Position numbers and translations under genes: made by a program
Notes under the pieces: model-generated
Databases searched by the model: none
The model's input: the letters and a program-made list of their open reading frames with translations, nothing else
What the model was told of the DNA's origin: nothing
Shown: one piece after another, positions 28,791 through 37,976 of the stretch
Layout: each line of letters starts with the position of its first letter
Position numbering within the stretch: position 1 is the stretch's first letter
Source of the DNA: Pelatocladus maniniholoensis HA4357-MV3
GTDB lineage: Bacteria > Cyanobacteriota > Cyanobacteriia > Cyanobacteriales > Nostocaceae
DNA: 47,599 nucleotides
Assembly (NCBI GenBank): GCA_019359115.1
Contig: JAHHHW010000109.1
Span: forward strand, 1 to 47,599
Reading direction: 5' to 3'

Positions 28791-31259
28791 TTACTCAACT
28801 CCAGGCGTCATCAATTCTCGGCGCTGTTCGCCTCTTACCGTGACATTACCGCTTTCATCAACATCAACAATGGCGGTGTCGCCTTCTTTGATGCGACCAG
28901 ACAGGATCTCTTCTGCGAGACTGTCTTCTAGTAAGCGCATAATGGCTCGACGTAAGGGTCTTGCACCGTAACTGGGGTTATAACCTTCTTGCAACAAGCG
29001 CTCTTTGAAGCGATCGCTCACTTCGAGATTAATTCCTTTCTCGGTGAGACGACCAAATACTTCTGTGAGCATAATGTCGGCAATTTGCATTACCTCTTCC
29101 TTGTTCAATTGACGGAAGACGATAATTTCATCCAGACGGTTGAGGAATTCTGGACGGAAATAGTTCTTCAGTTCTTCGTTGACTAAGAACTTGATGCGGT
29201 TGTACTGCGATTCGCTTTGGTCTTCAGCAAACTCGAAGCCGATACCACCGCCACCTTTTTCAATTACCTTAGAACCAATGTTGGAAGTCAAAATCAGCAA
29301 GGTATTCTTGAAGTCTACGGTGCGACCTTTAGCATCAGTTAAACGACCGTCTTCCAAAATTTGCAGCAGCATGTTGAAGACATCGGGATGGGCTTTTTCG
29401 ATTTCATCGAATAGCACCACGGTGTAAGGACGACGGCGTACTGCTTCGGTGAGCTGACCACCTTCGTTGTAACCAACATAGCCTGGAGGCGAACCAATTA
29501 ACTTGGATACGGTGTGACGCTCCATGTATTCGGACATATCCAGACGGATCATTGCTTCTTCTGAACCGAAGAAGTAAGATGCCAATGATTTTGCTAACTC
29601 GGTTTTACCGACTCCAGTAGGCCCGGAGAAGACAAAGCTAGCAATGGGTCGGTTGGGGTTTTTCAAGCCGACACGAGCGCGACGAATTGCCCGCGAAACA
29701 GCCTTCACAGCTTCTTCTTGACCAATTAAGCGCTGATGCAAGGTGTCTTCCATGTGCAGCAGCTTTTCGGACTCGGACTCAGTGAGTTTGTTGACTGGTA
29801 CACCCGTCCAGGAAGCGACAATGTGGGCAATGTCTTCTTCTGTAACTACTGGTTCTTCGCCTTCTGCACGGCCAGTACCAGTTTTGCTTTGAGCGATCGC
29901 GCGAATTTCGGCTTTAATTTCCATTTCGCGATCGCGCAGCTCTCCGGCTCGGTCGAAGTCTTGGGCGCGAACTGCATCATCTTTTTCTTTTAATAATTGG
30001 CGCAGTTCTCGATCTAACTCTTTGGCTGCGGGTGGTAGTTGGGAGTTAATTAGACGGACGCGAGATCCAGCTTCATCGATTAAGTCGATGGCTTTATCTG
30101 GCAGATAGCGATCGCTAATGTAACGGTCAGATAATTTTGCCGCCGCAATCAAAGCTTCGTCAGAAATCTTGAGCTTGTGGTGTTGTTCGTAGCGATCGCG
30201 CAGACCATGCAAAATTTCAATTGTTTCATCAACCGACGGTTCACCGACCATCACTGGTTGGAAACGGCGTTCTAAGGCTGCGTCTCGCTCTATGTGCTTG
30301 CGGTATTCATCTAGGGTTGTAGCACCAATGCACTGTAATTCTCCTCTAGCCAAGGCTGGTTTGAGGATATTTGCTGCATCAATTGCCCCTTCTGCCGCAC
30401 CTGCACCAATTAGGGTGTGTACTTCGTCAATGACTAAAATGACATTGCCAGCCTGCCGAATCTCATCCATGATCTTCTTCAGGCGCTCTTCAAATTCACC
30501 CCGGTACTTTGTACCTGCTACGAGTAAACCGATATCCAGAGTGACTACGCGCTTGTCTTCCAGGATGTCCGGGACATCTTTGTTGGCAATACGCTGTGCC
30601 AAACCTTCGGCGATCGCGGTTTTACCAACTCCTGGTTCCCCAATTAAAACTGGATTATTTTTTGTGCGGCGACCCAATATTTGAATCACTCGCTCAATTT
30701 CCTTGGCGCGTCCCACCACTGGATCGAGCTTGCCGTCAACTGCCATTTGGGTCAAATTCGAGCCAAACTCATCCAAGGTCGGGGTTTTGTTGCCGCGTGA
30801 TGGACCACCTTGTGTAACCTCGGCGGTCTCTCCCAGCATCCGGATAACTTGAGTTCTTACCTTTGAAAGATCTACACCCAGATTTTCTAGCACTCTGGCT
30901 GCTACACCTTCCCCTTCTCGGATCAGGCCCAACAGCAGATGCTCGGTGCCAATGTAGTTATGCCCTAATTGGCGCGCTTCTTCCAAGGATAGTTCCAGAA
31001 CTCGCTTTGCCCGTGGCGTAAACGGAATTTCCACGGCGACAAAGCCCGAACCCCGGCCTATGATTTTTTCTACTTCAATCCGAGCGTCTTTGAGATTGAC
31101 ACCCATGGATTTCAGCACCTTAGCCGCCACTCCGGTACCTTCTCCAATCAGACCCAGGAGGATCTGTTCGGTACCAACGAAATTGTGTCCCAGGCGGCGT
31201 GCCTCTTCCTGGGCCAACATGATTACCTTAATGGCTTTTTCTGTGAAGCGTTCAAACAT
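28791..31259 (-). CDS. clpC: ClpC, AAA+ chaperone of the Clp protease
   Basis: From the ATG at 31259 ([20 protein letters not shown]) the product is 822 residues, the usual ClpC length; upstream in-frame codons are not conserved-looking. It has two Clp_N repeats (residues 1-145) and AAA-1 with GEPGVGKT near 210. A UVR-type linker ([20 protein letters not shown]) follows. AAA-2 has GPTGVGKT near 548, and the GGGIGFEF loop docks ClpP. It unfolds substrates for ClpP in the cytosol or at the envelope and is essential in cyanobacteria. The C-terminus [10 protein letters not shown] is intact. A palindrome 59 bp upstream of the start may be regulatory. Confidence 0.97.
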   Translation of the reverse strand: MFERFTEKAIKVIMLAQEEARRLGHNFVGTEQILLGLIGEGTGVAAKVLKSMGVNLKDARIEVEKIIGRGSGFVAVEIPFTPRAKRVLELSLEEARQLGHNYIGTEHLLLGLIREGEGVAARVLENLGVDLSKVRTQVIRMLGETAEVTQGGPSRGNKTPTLDEFGSNLTQMAVDGKLDPVVGRAKEIERVIQILGRRTKNNPVLIGEPGVGKTAIAEGLAQRIANKDVPDILEDKRVVTLDIGLLVAGTKYRGEFEERLKKIMDEIRQAGNVILVIDEVHTLIGAGAAEGAIDAANILKPALARGELQCIGATTLDEYRKHIERDAALERRFQPVMVGEPSVDETIEILHGLRDRYEQHHKLKISDEALIAAAKLSDRYISDRYLPDKAIDLIDEAGSRVRLINSQLPPAAKELDRELRQLLKEKDDAVRAQDFDRAGELRDREMEIKAEIRAIAQSKTGTGRAEGEEPVVTEEDIAHIVASWTGVPVNKLTESESEKLLHMEDTLHQRLIGQEEAVKAVSRAIRRARVGLKNPNRPIASFVFSGPTGVGKTELAKSLASYFFGSEEAMIRLDMSEYMERHTVSKLIGSPPGYVGYNEGGQLTEAVRRRPYTVVLFDEIEKAHPDVFNMLLQILEDGRLTDAKGRTVDFKNTLLILTSNIGSKVIEKGGGGIGFEFAEDQSESQYNRIKFLVNEELKNYFRPEFLNRLDEIIVFRQLNKEEVMQIADIMLTEVFGRLTEKGINLEVSDRFKERLLQEGYNPSYGARPLRRAIMRLLEDSLAEEILSGRIKEGDTAIVDVDESGNVTVRGEQRRELMTPGVE

Positions 31260-31317
31260 GGCATTTTTCCCATCACCTGCGTCGTGCCGGTACGCTGATT
31301 TTAGCACAGGCAAATAG

Positions 31318-31351
31318 ATTGAATGTCTGTATAAAGAAATAGACATTCAAT
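31318..31351 (-). promoter_or_regulatory. 11-bp palindrome in the clpC upstream region
   Basis: ATTGAATGTCT and AGACATTCAAT form a perfect 11-bp inverted repeat around a 12-base spacer. On the clpC strand the spacer contains a TTTATAC sequence that could be a -10 box. It does not match CIRCE. It could be an operator overlapping the promoter or a 5' UTR hairpin. The remaining stretch to rimI (31352-31643) shows no gene. Confidence 0.5.
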
Positions 31352-31643
31352 CGGGATCACCCAGATTTGATGGGAAATTGCTAACTTTTTATTACTTTTT
31401 ATTGACTGTGTATTGAGGAGCCTGAATTTACCGTCTTTGTAGAGATTGACAAGCAAATAAAAATTGGGTTTGCAAGTTTTTAATGCCAATCCCAAGCAAA
31501 AATATTTATCACGTTTTTTTGTAACTGTCAACTTGGTATTGAACAGTATGAAAATTTTTTATAGGTAGTAAAATTATCAAATCTTTAAACTTCTGTAATA
31601 AAAATTTCAATAAAATTCATGAAAGGTTAGTAGTTAGTGGTAG

Positions 31644-32198
31644 TTAATAACCATTGACCAGTGACCAATCAAATTGACTGAGGCGATCGCTCATTTTGAT
31701 ACGCAATTTTTCCAAATTATCTTGAAATTCTGGATATTGAATATTTCCTAACCACATAATTAGAGCATCTTCATCATTATCTGTGTAGTAACGCTTTCGC
31801 TGTCCTGCCGTTTTAAAACCAAATTTTTGATATAGAGAAATTGCAGCTTTGTTAGAAACTCGGACTTCCAAAGTTGCTCGTTCTAAGCAAAGGTAGTAAG
31901 CATTTCTAAGCAAAAAATAAAGAATAGCCTGTCCTAACCCTTGGCCTTGATATTTCGGATGAACCGCCAAAATGGTAATGTGGGCTTCTTCTAAAATTGA
32001 CCAAAAGCAACCCATTGCCAGCAATTTTACGGGAGATAAAGGTGTAAATAAACCGATTAAAACGCTGTTAGGACTATCTAACTCTCGTTTATAGCCATCC
32101 AATGTCCAAAGACCACCAAAACACACCTGGTCTAGTTCTAAGACCAGACTTAAATCATCTACTGTTATTAGTTTTAGTTCTAATTTGTCATTGGTCAT
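31644..32198 (-). CDS. rimI: RimI-like N-alpha-acetyltransferase
   Basis: A 184-residue GNAT enzyme. The acetyl-CoA motif A is VHPKYQGQGLGQAIL near residue 100, preceded by AHITILAV. LEVRVSNKAAISLYQKFGFK is the classic RimI signature, followed by KRYYTDNDEDALIMW. It probably acetylates the N-terminus of ribosomal protein bS18 or other proteins. It is slightly longer than E. coli RimI (148) because of a ~25-residue C-terminal extension. It is divergent from lysA, with repeats between them. The TCATTGG heptamer array directly upstream of the ATG contributes to its leader. Confidence 0.9.
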   Translation of the reverse strand: MTNDKLELKLITVDDLSLVLELDQVCFGGLWTLDGYKRELDSPNSVLIGLFTPLSPVKLLAMGCFWSILEEAHITILAVHPKYQGQGLGQAILYFLLRNAYYLCLERATLEVRVSNKAAISLYQKFGFKTAGQRKRYYTDNDEDALIMWLGNIQYPEFQDNLEKLRIKMSDRLSQFDWSLVNGY

Positions 32199-32310
32199 TG
32201 GTCATTGGTCATTGGGAATAGGGGACAGGGGACAGGGAAGAGACTTGTTAAATAATTCTCCCGTATCCCCCGATCCCCGATCCCCTGTCCCTTTTCCCTT
32301 TCCTCTTGCA
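32185..32310. repeat. TCATTGG heptamers and GGGGACA hairpin repeat
   Basis: Four TCATTGG units are followed by GGGGACAGGGGACAGGG. A 28-nt core at 32235-32262 follows (starts GGGAAGAGACTTG, ends AATTCTCCC), and then CCCCGATCCCCTGTCCC, which can pair with the G-rich arm. The identical 28-nt core recurs at 35716-35743. Confidence 0.75.
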
Positions 32311-32406
32311 AAAGACAGGGGCGAACAAGCACGTTATTCGGTAAACTGGGAATCGGCATATCCGCTCGTAGCTTGTAATTAGTATTAAGGACAACTCTGA
32401 ATATTT

Positions 32407-33882
32407 ATGGTATCGACTCACCCTGCTGGGGTTCAACTTTCTGGTAGACAGTATTTACCACAAACTGTTAATAATAACATCAATCTTTCACCCAATCAAG
32501 AACTTTTACCACTGAGTGCCAAAGTTAATAACGAAGATCACTTAGAAATAGGGGGTTGTGATGTGACAACTCTTGTGCAGCAGTTTGGTTCACCTTTGTA
32601 TATTTTGGATGAAGAAACTCTGCGAACAGCTTGCCGTCAGTATCGGGAAAGTTTCCAGCACTATTACAAGGGTGAATCTCAAGTATTATATGCCTCCAAA
32701 GCCTGGAGTTGTTTGGCCGTTTGTGCGATCGCCGCTTCCGAAGGCTTGGGAATTGATGTTGTCTCAGGAGGCGAACTTTATACAGCCTTAAGTGCAGGTG
32801 TGAGTCCCGACAAAATTTACTTCCACGGAAATAATAAGTCGCCAGAAGAATTAACTCTGGCAATTCAGTCTGGTTGCACTATTGTTGTGGACAACTGGTA
32901 TGAGTTGCGGACTTTGGTGGAAATTGCTGAGGACAAGGGGGACAAGGGAAACAAGGGAGACAAGAGGGAATTTGCTTTCTTGTTTTCCTCCTCTGACTTA
33001 TCTACAACTCCCATCCGGATCATGCTCCGCCTGACACCAGGTATCGAATGCCACACACACGAATATATTCGTACGGGACACCTGGATAGTAAGTTTGGCT
33101 TTGATCCCAATGATTTAGATGAATTATTTGCTTTTGTCAGTAAGCAATCTGTATTAAACTGTATTGGTTTACATGCTCATATTGGTTCTCAAATCTTTGA
33201 ACGCCAGCCACATCAGGATTTAGCATCTGTGATGGTGCAGTGGATGAGTAAAGCTGCTGGTTATGGCTTAAGCGTGACAGAGTTAAATGTTGGTGGAGGC
33301 TTGGGAATCAAGTATACAGAATCGGATGATCCCCCTAGTATAGAAGAGTGGGTAAAGCCAATTTGTGAAGTAATTCAACAAGCTTGTACCAAGCAAAACT
33401 TACCACTACCAAAATTATTGTCTGAACCAGGGCGATCGCTAATTGCTACAGCTTGCGTCACGGCTTACACTATAGGTTCTTCTAAAGTTATTCCTGATAT
33501 TCGCACCTACATAGCAGTTGATGGTGGCATGTCTGATAATCCTCGTCCGATTACTTATCAGTCAGTGTATCGTACTGTAGTTGCTAACCATATGTCTGAG
33601 CCTTTGACACAAACGGCAACCATTGCTGGAAAGCATTGTGAATCCGGGGATATTCTGATCAAGAATGCTCAGTTATCGAAAACTGAATCTGGAGATATTC
33701 TCGTAGTGATGGCAACAGGTGCTTACAATTACAGTATGGCATCTAACTACAACCGCTTGCCTAGACCAGCTGCTGTTGTAGTAGCGAATGGCGAAGCAAA
33801 TTTGATTTTGCAACGCGAAACTTATCAGGATTTGATTCGACAGGATTGCTTACCAGAAAGACTTAAAAAAGATGAAGAATAA
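32407..33882 (+). CDS. lysA: Diaminopimelate decarboxylase
   Basis: The 491-residue PLP enzyme of fold-type III makes L-lysine from meso-diaminopimelate. The PLP-lysine is in LYASKAW near residue 98. Other motifs are IDVVSGGEL, FHGNNKS, GLHAHIGSQ, NVGGGLGIKY, EPGRSLIA and a C-terminal CESGDIL, which supplies the active-site Cys across the dimer. All are present, so the gene appears functional. Residues ~175-187 (EDKGDKGNKGDKR) are not part of the family fold; they are encoded by a short-repeat insertion that keeps frame. A cyanobacterial N-terminal extension of about 45 residues precedes the domain. It is followed by cdaA after a repeat-rich gap. Confidence 0.95.
   Translation: MVSTHPAGVQLSGRQYLPQTVNNNINLSPNQELLPLSAKVNNEDHLEIGGCDVTTLVQQFGSPLYILDEETLRTACRQYRESFQHYYKGESQVLYASKAWSCLAVCAIAASEGLGIDVVSGGELYTALSAGVSPDKIYFHGNNKSPEELTLAIQSGCTIVVDNWYELRTLVEIAEDKGDKGNKGDKREFAFLFSSSDLSTTPIRIMLRLTPGIECHTHEYIRTGHLDSKFGFDPNDLDELFAFVSKQSVLNCIGLHAHIGSQIFERQPHQDLASVMVQWMSKAAGYGLSVTELNVGGGLGIKYTESDDPPSIEEWVKPICEVIQQACTKQNLPLPKLLSEPGRSLIATACVTAYTIGSSKVIPDIRTYIAVDGGMSDNPRPITYQSVYRTVVANHMSEPLTQTATIAGKHCESGDILIKNAQLSKTESGDILVVMATGAYNYSMASNYNRLPRPAAVVVANGEANLILQRETYQDLIRQDCLPERLKKDEE
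32932..32964 (+). repeat. GACAAGG repeat insertion within lysA
   Basis: A 33-bp stretch of GACAAGGGG/GACAAGGGAAA units adds a Lys/Gly/Asp-rich loop to the decarboxylase. The same repeat type forms the 3' end of pgmB (27690-27720). The length is a multiple of three, so frame is kept. Confidence 0.7.
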
Positions 33883-34010
33883 AGGTTGAAGTGATGAAGA
33901 AAGGATGAAGAATAAAGAATGAAAAATTCATACTTTATACTTAATATTCCAAGACTTCATACTTCATACTTCATCCTTCATATTTCACACTTCATACTTT
34001 CACGCCAGAT
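33883..34010. repeat. ACTTCAT/GATGAAG heptamer hairpin
   Basis: GATGAAG-type units on the left and an array of ACTTCAT and ACTTTAT units on the right can pair to form a long imperfect hairpin. It fills the whole lysA-cdaA gap and ends three bases before the cdaA ATG. It may act as a terminator or mRNA-stability element. Confidence 0.75.
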
Positions 34011-34013
34011 GTC

Positions 34014-34937
34014 ATGGGAGATTGGTGGAAGCAATGGCTGATAAACCAAGGATGGTCTCAGCCTTTGCTGCTTGAGACACTGGATATTGTTTTAGTACTG
34101 GCGCTGACCTATATGATACTAGTTATTATTAGTGAGCGCCGGACACTTTGGATGGTGCGAGGCTTTATTATTCTGATGCTGGCATCAGCCATCAGTGGGA
34201 AATTACAGCTTCAGTTGTTAAATTTTGTACTGGAAAAGTTAGTCATTGGCTGTGCTGTCGCCATGGCGGTTGCTCTCCAATCCGAGTTTCGACGATTTTT
34301 AGAACAATTGGGACGTGGCGAATTCTGGCAATTATTTCAACCGTCCCGTTTGGCAGTTCCTAAATCTGATAGTGTAATTGATGAAATAGTCGAAGCAGTC
34401 AGAGAACTGTCGAAAAATCGGATAGGTGCGCTACTAATTTTGGAAACGACTGGCCCTATTGATGAACGAGATTTTTCTGTACCAGGAGTAAAACTGAACG
34501 CTGAAGTGTCCAAAGAGCTAATACAAACAATTTTTCAACCGAAGACTCTTTTACACGATGGTGCTACATTGATACGGGGTTCTCGGATTGTGTCATCGGG
34601 TATAATATTACCACTTTCGGGACGTACGGCTTCGCGCCAGTTAGGAACACGCCACCGGGCAGCAATGGGAATAACTGAGCGGGTCGAGAATTGCATTTGT
34701 GTCGTTGTATCTGAAGAAACAGGTTCTATTTCTTTGGCAGAAAAGGGAACTCTAAATAGACCACTGACGATCACGAAGTTGAAAGAATCATTAGAAATGA
34801 GATTTTCACCAACTGTGGATCGGGAAGCTGTTGCTCCTGGTTTAATCAGTTTGGGTCGTCAGATTCGTAGTCAGGCCTTAGCACTAGTTTCACGTTTACT
34901 CGGATTACCATCGACCGCATCGCGAGACAAAAAATGA
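34014..34937 (+). CDS. cdaA: Diadenylate cyclase CdaA
   Basis: The 307-residue c-di-AMP synthase has three N-terminal membrane helices (about residues 18-90) and a DisA_N/DAC catalytic domain. The catalytic motifs are D182-G-A (LLHDGATLI) and R213-H-R (GTRHRAAMG). It condenses two ATP into c-di-AMP, which in cyanobacteria influences osmotic and potassium balance and day-night physiology. The C-terminal ~45 residues after the domain are less conserved. Its stop overlaps the uppS start by 4 bp (ATGA), so the two are translationally coupled, linking the nucleotide signal to cell-wall lipid carrier synthesis. Confidence 0.95.
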   Translation: MGDWWKQWLINQGWSQPLLLETLDIVLVLALTYMILVIISERRTLWMVRGFIILMLASAISGKLQLQLLNFVLEKLVIGCAVAMAVALQSEFRRFLEQLGRGEFWQLFQPSRLAVPKSDSVIDEIVEAVRELSKNRIGALLILETTGPIDERDFSVPGVKLNAEVSKELIQTIFQPKTLLHDGATLIRGSRIVSSGIILPLSGRTASRQLGTRHRAAMGITERVENCICVVVSEETGSISLAEKGTLNRPLTITKLKESLEMRFSPTVDREAVAPGLISLGRQIRSQALALVSRLLGLPSTASRDKK

Positions 34938-35683
34938 CAGCACAACAAACTGAACTGCAATATTTGCCCTCTGACTTGAAACGAGAACTACTGCCCAAGC
35001 ACGTTGCAGTGATTATGGATGGCAATGGTCGATGGGCAAAGCATCAAGGACTACCCAGAATTATGGGTCATAAAGCTGGTGTTGATGCCTTAAAAAGTTT
35101 GCTTCGTTGTTGTAAAGATTGGGGAGTCGAAGCACTGACGGCTTATGCTTTTTCTACAGAAAACTGGGGAAGACCCCACGAAGAAGTAGATTTTTTGATG
35201 ACCTTATTTCAGCGAGTTTTGCGTCAAGAACTGCGGGAAATGGTTGAAGAGAACGTGCAAATTCAGTTTGTGGGTAACTTAAGTAGCTTACCGCGATCGC
35301 TACAAGCAGAGATTAGCCGTTCAGTAGAAGCAACGAAAGATAATCCCGGGATCAAGTTTACGATCGCCACAAATTATGGCGGTAGACAAGAAATTATCCA
35401 AGCTTGTCGGGCGATCGCCAAAAAAGTCCAACAAGGTTTACTCCAGCCAGATGAAATTGATGAAGCGACGTTTGAACGTCATCTTTATACCATCGGCATT
35501 TGTGATCCCGATTTATTAATTCGTACCAGTGGAGAAATGCGAGTTTCAAATTTTCTTCTCTGGCAAATAGCCTATTCAGAAATATATATAACTGACACTC
35601 TCTGGCCTGATTTTGATCGCCATGAATTCCACCGCGCTTTGTGTGCGTATCAACAACGGGAAAGGAGGTTTGGGAAGGTGTAG
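34934..35683 (+). CDS. uppS: Isoprenyl (undecaprenyl) diphosphate synthase
   Basis: A 249-residue cis-prenyltransferase. The substrate-binding motif is [11 protein letters not shown] with catalytic D29. [12 protein letters not shown] and the C-terminal [20 protein letters not shown] are family signatures. It extends farnesyl diphosphate to the C55 lipid carrier used for peptidoglycan and for the exopolysaccharide made by the upstream cluster. It overlaps cdaA by 4 bp. The stop lies directly before a repeat block that may serve as terminator. Confidence 0.95.
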   Translation: MTAQQTELQYLPSDLKRELLPKHVAVIMDGNGRWAKHQGLPRIMGHKAGVDALKSLLRCCKDWGVEALTAYAFSTENWGRPHEEVDFLMTLFQRVLRQELREMVEENVQIQFVGNLSSLPRSLQAEISRSVEATKDNPGIKFTIATNYGGRQEIIQACRAIAKKVQQGLLQPDEIDEATFERHLYTIGICDPDLLIRTSGEMRVSNFLLWQIAYSEIYITDTLWPDFDRHEFHRALCAYQQRERRFGKV

Positions 35684-35689
35684 TCTTGG

Positions 35690-35797
35690 GGATTGGGGAT
35701 TGGGAATTGGGAATTGGGAAGAGACTTGTTAAATAATTCTCCCCACACTCCCTCTTGTCCGCGATCCCCGATCCCCAATCTCCAATCTCCAATCTCC
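35690..35797. repeat. GGGGATT/GGGAATT repeat block with shared 28-nt core
   Basis: GGGGATTGGGGATTGGGAATTGGGAATT units are followed by the 28-nt core (35716-35743) and then a complementary CCCCAATCTCCAATCTCC arm. The arrangement is the same G-arm/core/C-arm layout as at 32185-32310. It separates the converging uppS and DUF3143 genes and could fold as a hairpin terminator. Confidence 0.75.
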
Positions 35798-35799
35798 AA

Positions 35800-36072
35800 T
35801 TAAGGCCCGGAAAACACGGCTTGTTCTACATCTCGCCGACTCAAGGAATATTTGAAGGCGCGTTGGATATCTTGTCCATTATCTCCAGCATTAACATACC
35901 GAACTATAATTTGCTCAATGTCTAGCCAAAGTTCTGCTTGCCAACTAGGACGCTGGACGCGCCAACAATGTAGCTGTTTTTCATCTTGTTCACAGCCTTG
36001 TTGTATTAACCACTGCTCAATTTGAGGAAGAGGGTGATTATATAGTGGTGTTTCAGAAGAGGGAAGAGACAT
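35800..36072 (-). CDS. DUF3143 family protein
   Basis: A 90-residue cyanobacterial protein of the DUF3143 type as I recall it: LPQIEQWLIQQGCEQD near the start, then WQAELWLDIEQIIVRY and a C-terminal FKYSLSRRDVEQAVF. There is no signal or membrane helix. It lies 12 bp after the J-domain gene on the same strand, so it is probably in one transcript with it. The function is unknown. The 12-bp gap and leader contain AAAATTA heptamers (36072-36104). Confidence 0.75.
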   Translation of the reverse strand: MSLPSSETPLYNHPLPQIEQWLIQQGCEQDEKQLHCWRVQRPSWQAELWLDIEQIIVRYVNAGDNGQDIQRAFKYSLSRRDVEQAVFSGP

Positions 36073-36084
36073 AACAATTAAAAA

Positions 36085-36564
36085 TTAAAAATTAAAAATT
36101 AAGAGTTGTAATATTAATCCTACAGGTTGGAAAGCGGCTTCGCCACGAGTTAAGCCAATGGCGATCGCTAATACTAAGCAACCTAAAAATGTTAAACCCA
36201 GGATAAACAAAGCGAAAATTTCTCCTGGGGAGAGGGGGCGATCGCTAGCATCAAGATAAGCTGATTTAGACCAGTCGTAGGAACGGGAAACGGCACGGTT
36301 TAAATCGGGTGGTGCTTGAATTACTCCAAATCGAGAATAGCCAATTTTTAGGTCATAACTTAGCCGTCGTTCTGGATTACTTAGAGTAGCGTAGGCTTCG
36401 TTGAGTTGCTGAAATTTAGCAGTGGCGGCAACTGTAGGTAAGCTTGTCGTATCAGGATGATAGCGTTTGCTCAATTCTCGATAAGCACGACGGATTTCAA
36501 TTGGCGATGCACTCGGATGCAGTCCTAGCAGGGTATAGTAGGTGTTTTCGCTGCTTTGTGACAT
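36085..36564 (-). CDS. Membrane-anchored J-domain protein
   Basis: From the ATG at 36564 the product is 159 residues; an in-frame GTG at 36597 would add 11. The J-domain covers about residues 7-75 with YYTLLGLHPSASPIEIRRAY and the HPD motif (RYHPDTTS). One membrane helix near residues 120-145 (FALFILGLTFLGCLVLAIAI) suggests it recruits Hsp70 to a membrane. It lies beside a DnaJ/DnaK pair on the same strand and may serve that DnaK. The last residues are encoded by the heptamer-repeat region. Confidence 0.85.
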   Translation of the reverse strand: MSQSSENTYYTLLGLHPSASPIEIRRAYRELSKRYHPDTTSLPTVAATAKFQQLNEAYATLSNPERRLSYDLKIGYSRFGVIQAPPDLNRAVSRSYDWSKSAYLDASDRPLSPGEIFALFILGLTFLGCLVLAIAIGLTRGEAAFQPVGLILQLLIFNF

Positions 36565-36635
36565 TGCACCATTCTGATTCACGGCTGTTTGATTCACTAA
36601 GCAATAAACTTTTTTCTAATATTGTGACATACTCC

Positions 36636-36661
36636 CACACCATAATCTTTGATTTGGTGTG
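36636..36661. terminator. Possible terminator after dnaJ
   Basis: A 7-bp perfect stem (CACACCA / TGGTGTG) with a 12-base loop lies 43 bp downstream of the dnaJ stop on the minus strand. There is no strong T-run, so confidence is modest. Confidence 0.4.
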
Positions 36662-36703
36662 AGCTTCTTAGACAATTGTGTTCATCACCTCCTTCGGATT
36701 AAG

Positions 36704-37690
36704 CTAAGAAAACAAATCAGCGCGGGGTTTAAAAGTTTCCATCTGTCGAATTTTTTCGTATAACTCTCGTTCTTCTTTAGTAATATTTTTAGGAGTAACT
36801 ATTTGAATTTCTACTAATTGATCGCCGCGTTTACCTTTGTCGGTGGGATAACCTTTACCAGCCAAACGTAATCTTTGTCCAGACCTAACTCCTGGAGGAA
36901 TAGTCATTTTTACCAAACCATCAAGGGTAGGTGCTTCGACTTGACCTCCTAATACTGCTTCACTGGGAGTAATTGGGATTTGGCAGTAAATATCTGTACC
37001 TTCTATTTTAAAAAGTGGATGAGGAACAACAGTTATTTTTAAATATAAATCGCCGCCGTTAATGCCTTGATTACGCAGACGGATTGTTTGACCTGTTATC
37101 ATACCAGCAGGCATTTCTACTTCCAGCGATCGCCCATCTTCTAAGCGAATTCTTTCTACACCACCACGATAGGCTTTTTCTAGGGGTAAAGACAATCTTG
37201 CTTCGATATCTCGACGTGTAGGGCGTTGGTTTGGTGTATATGCAACTTTTGTTCTGGGGCTACGAAATGGATCGGTATTATTATTATTGGTAGCGGTAGA
37301 TGTGCCATTTTTACCTGTTTTTACACCAATAACTTCGTTAATAAAGGTAGTAAAATCGGAATAGTTACCTGGATTTACATCCTGATTACCCCGACCATTA
37401 GCACGGTTATCACCACCCCAAGCTTTCTTCTGTGCTTGTTTATCGAAGCCTTTTTGTTGCCAGTAGCGGCTAAATTGATCATACTGCGCTCGCTTCGCTG
37501 GATCGGAGAGAATTTCATAAGCTTCCCCGATATCTTTAAATTTATCCTCTGCTGCTTTGTTCCCTGGATTTAGATCTGGATGATACTGCCTAGCTAAACG
37601 TCGATAATTTTTTTTAATATCTTCATTGGTAGCATCTTTGGATACTCCCAAAATTTCGTAGTAATCGCGAAAATTCCGCAAATTCTGCAT
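36704..37690 (-). CDS. DnaJ-type co-chaperone without zinc domain
   Basis: A 328-residue J-protein. The J-domain has [19 protein letters not shown] and the HPD motif ([10 protein letters not shown]). A Gly/Asn-rich linker runs to about residue 165, and two DnaJ_C beta-domains follow ([20 protein letters not shown] and [23 protein letters not shown]). The four CxxCxGxG zinc motifs of type I DnaJ are absent, so it is CbpA-like. It delivers clients to Hsp70. It lies downstream of dnaK on the same strand, with a 286-bp gap filled by heptamer repeats. The pairing recalls the dnaK3-dnaJ pair of Synechocystis (recalled, not checked). Confidence 0.92.
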   Translation of the reverse strand: MQNLRNFRDYYEILGVSKDATNEDIKKNYRRLARQYHPDLNPGNKAAEDKFKDIGEAYEILSDPAKRAQYDQFSRYWQQKGFDKQAQKKAWGGDNRANGRGNQDVNPGNYSDFTTFINEVIGVKTGKNGTSTATNNNNTDPFRSPRTKVAYTPNQRPTRRDIEARLSLPLEKAYRGGVERIRLEDGRSLEVEMPAGMITGQTIRLRNQGINGGDLYLKITVVPHPLFKIEGTDIYCQIPITPSEAVLGGQVEAPTLDGLVKMTIPPGVRSGQRLRLAGKGYPTDKGKRGDQLVEIQIVTPKNITKEERELYEKIRQMETFKPRADLFS

Positions 37691-37727
37691 AATCGTTTGT
37701 TTATTTGAAATTTAGTTTTTAATTTCT

Positions 37728-37850
37728 TAAGATAGTTGATAGTTGGTGGTTGGTTATTAATAGTTAATTGTTAGCGGTTAGTTAAGTTGTTGGGAAAAAA
37801 CAAATAACCACTAACCACTAACCACTAACCACTAACTATTACTCATTACT
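37728..37850. repeat. AGTTGGTGG/ACTAACC repeat hairpin
   Basis: TAGTTGGTGGTTGGTTA-type units face an array of CCACTAA heptamers across a short A-rich spacer, able to form a long imperfect hairpin between dnaK and dnaJ. It may modulate read-through between the two genes. Confidence 0.7.
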
Positions 37851-37976
37851 TATGAATGATGACTAAATCCGAATTTCAGATAAATTTCATTACCTTATTT
37901 CTAATTAATACCAGTATTTTGCAGCAGTAGTACATCAGATAGTGAGGTGTGTAATCTTCGTACTTAGCAGGCTTGA

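Noticed and set aside
31301-31531. 76-codon minus-strand ORF upstream of clpC
   Set aside because: It overlaps the clpC promoter palindrome, has no ribosome-binding site and has no domain.
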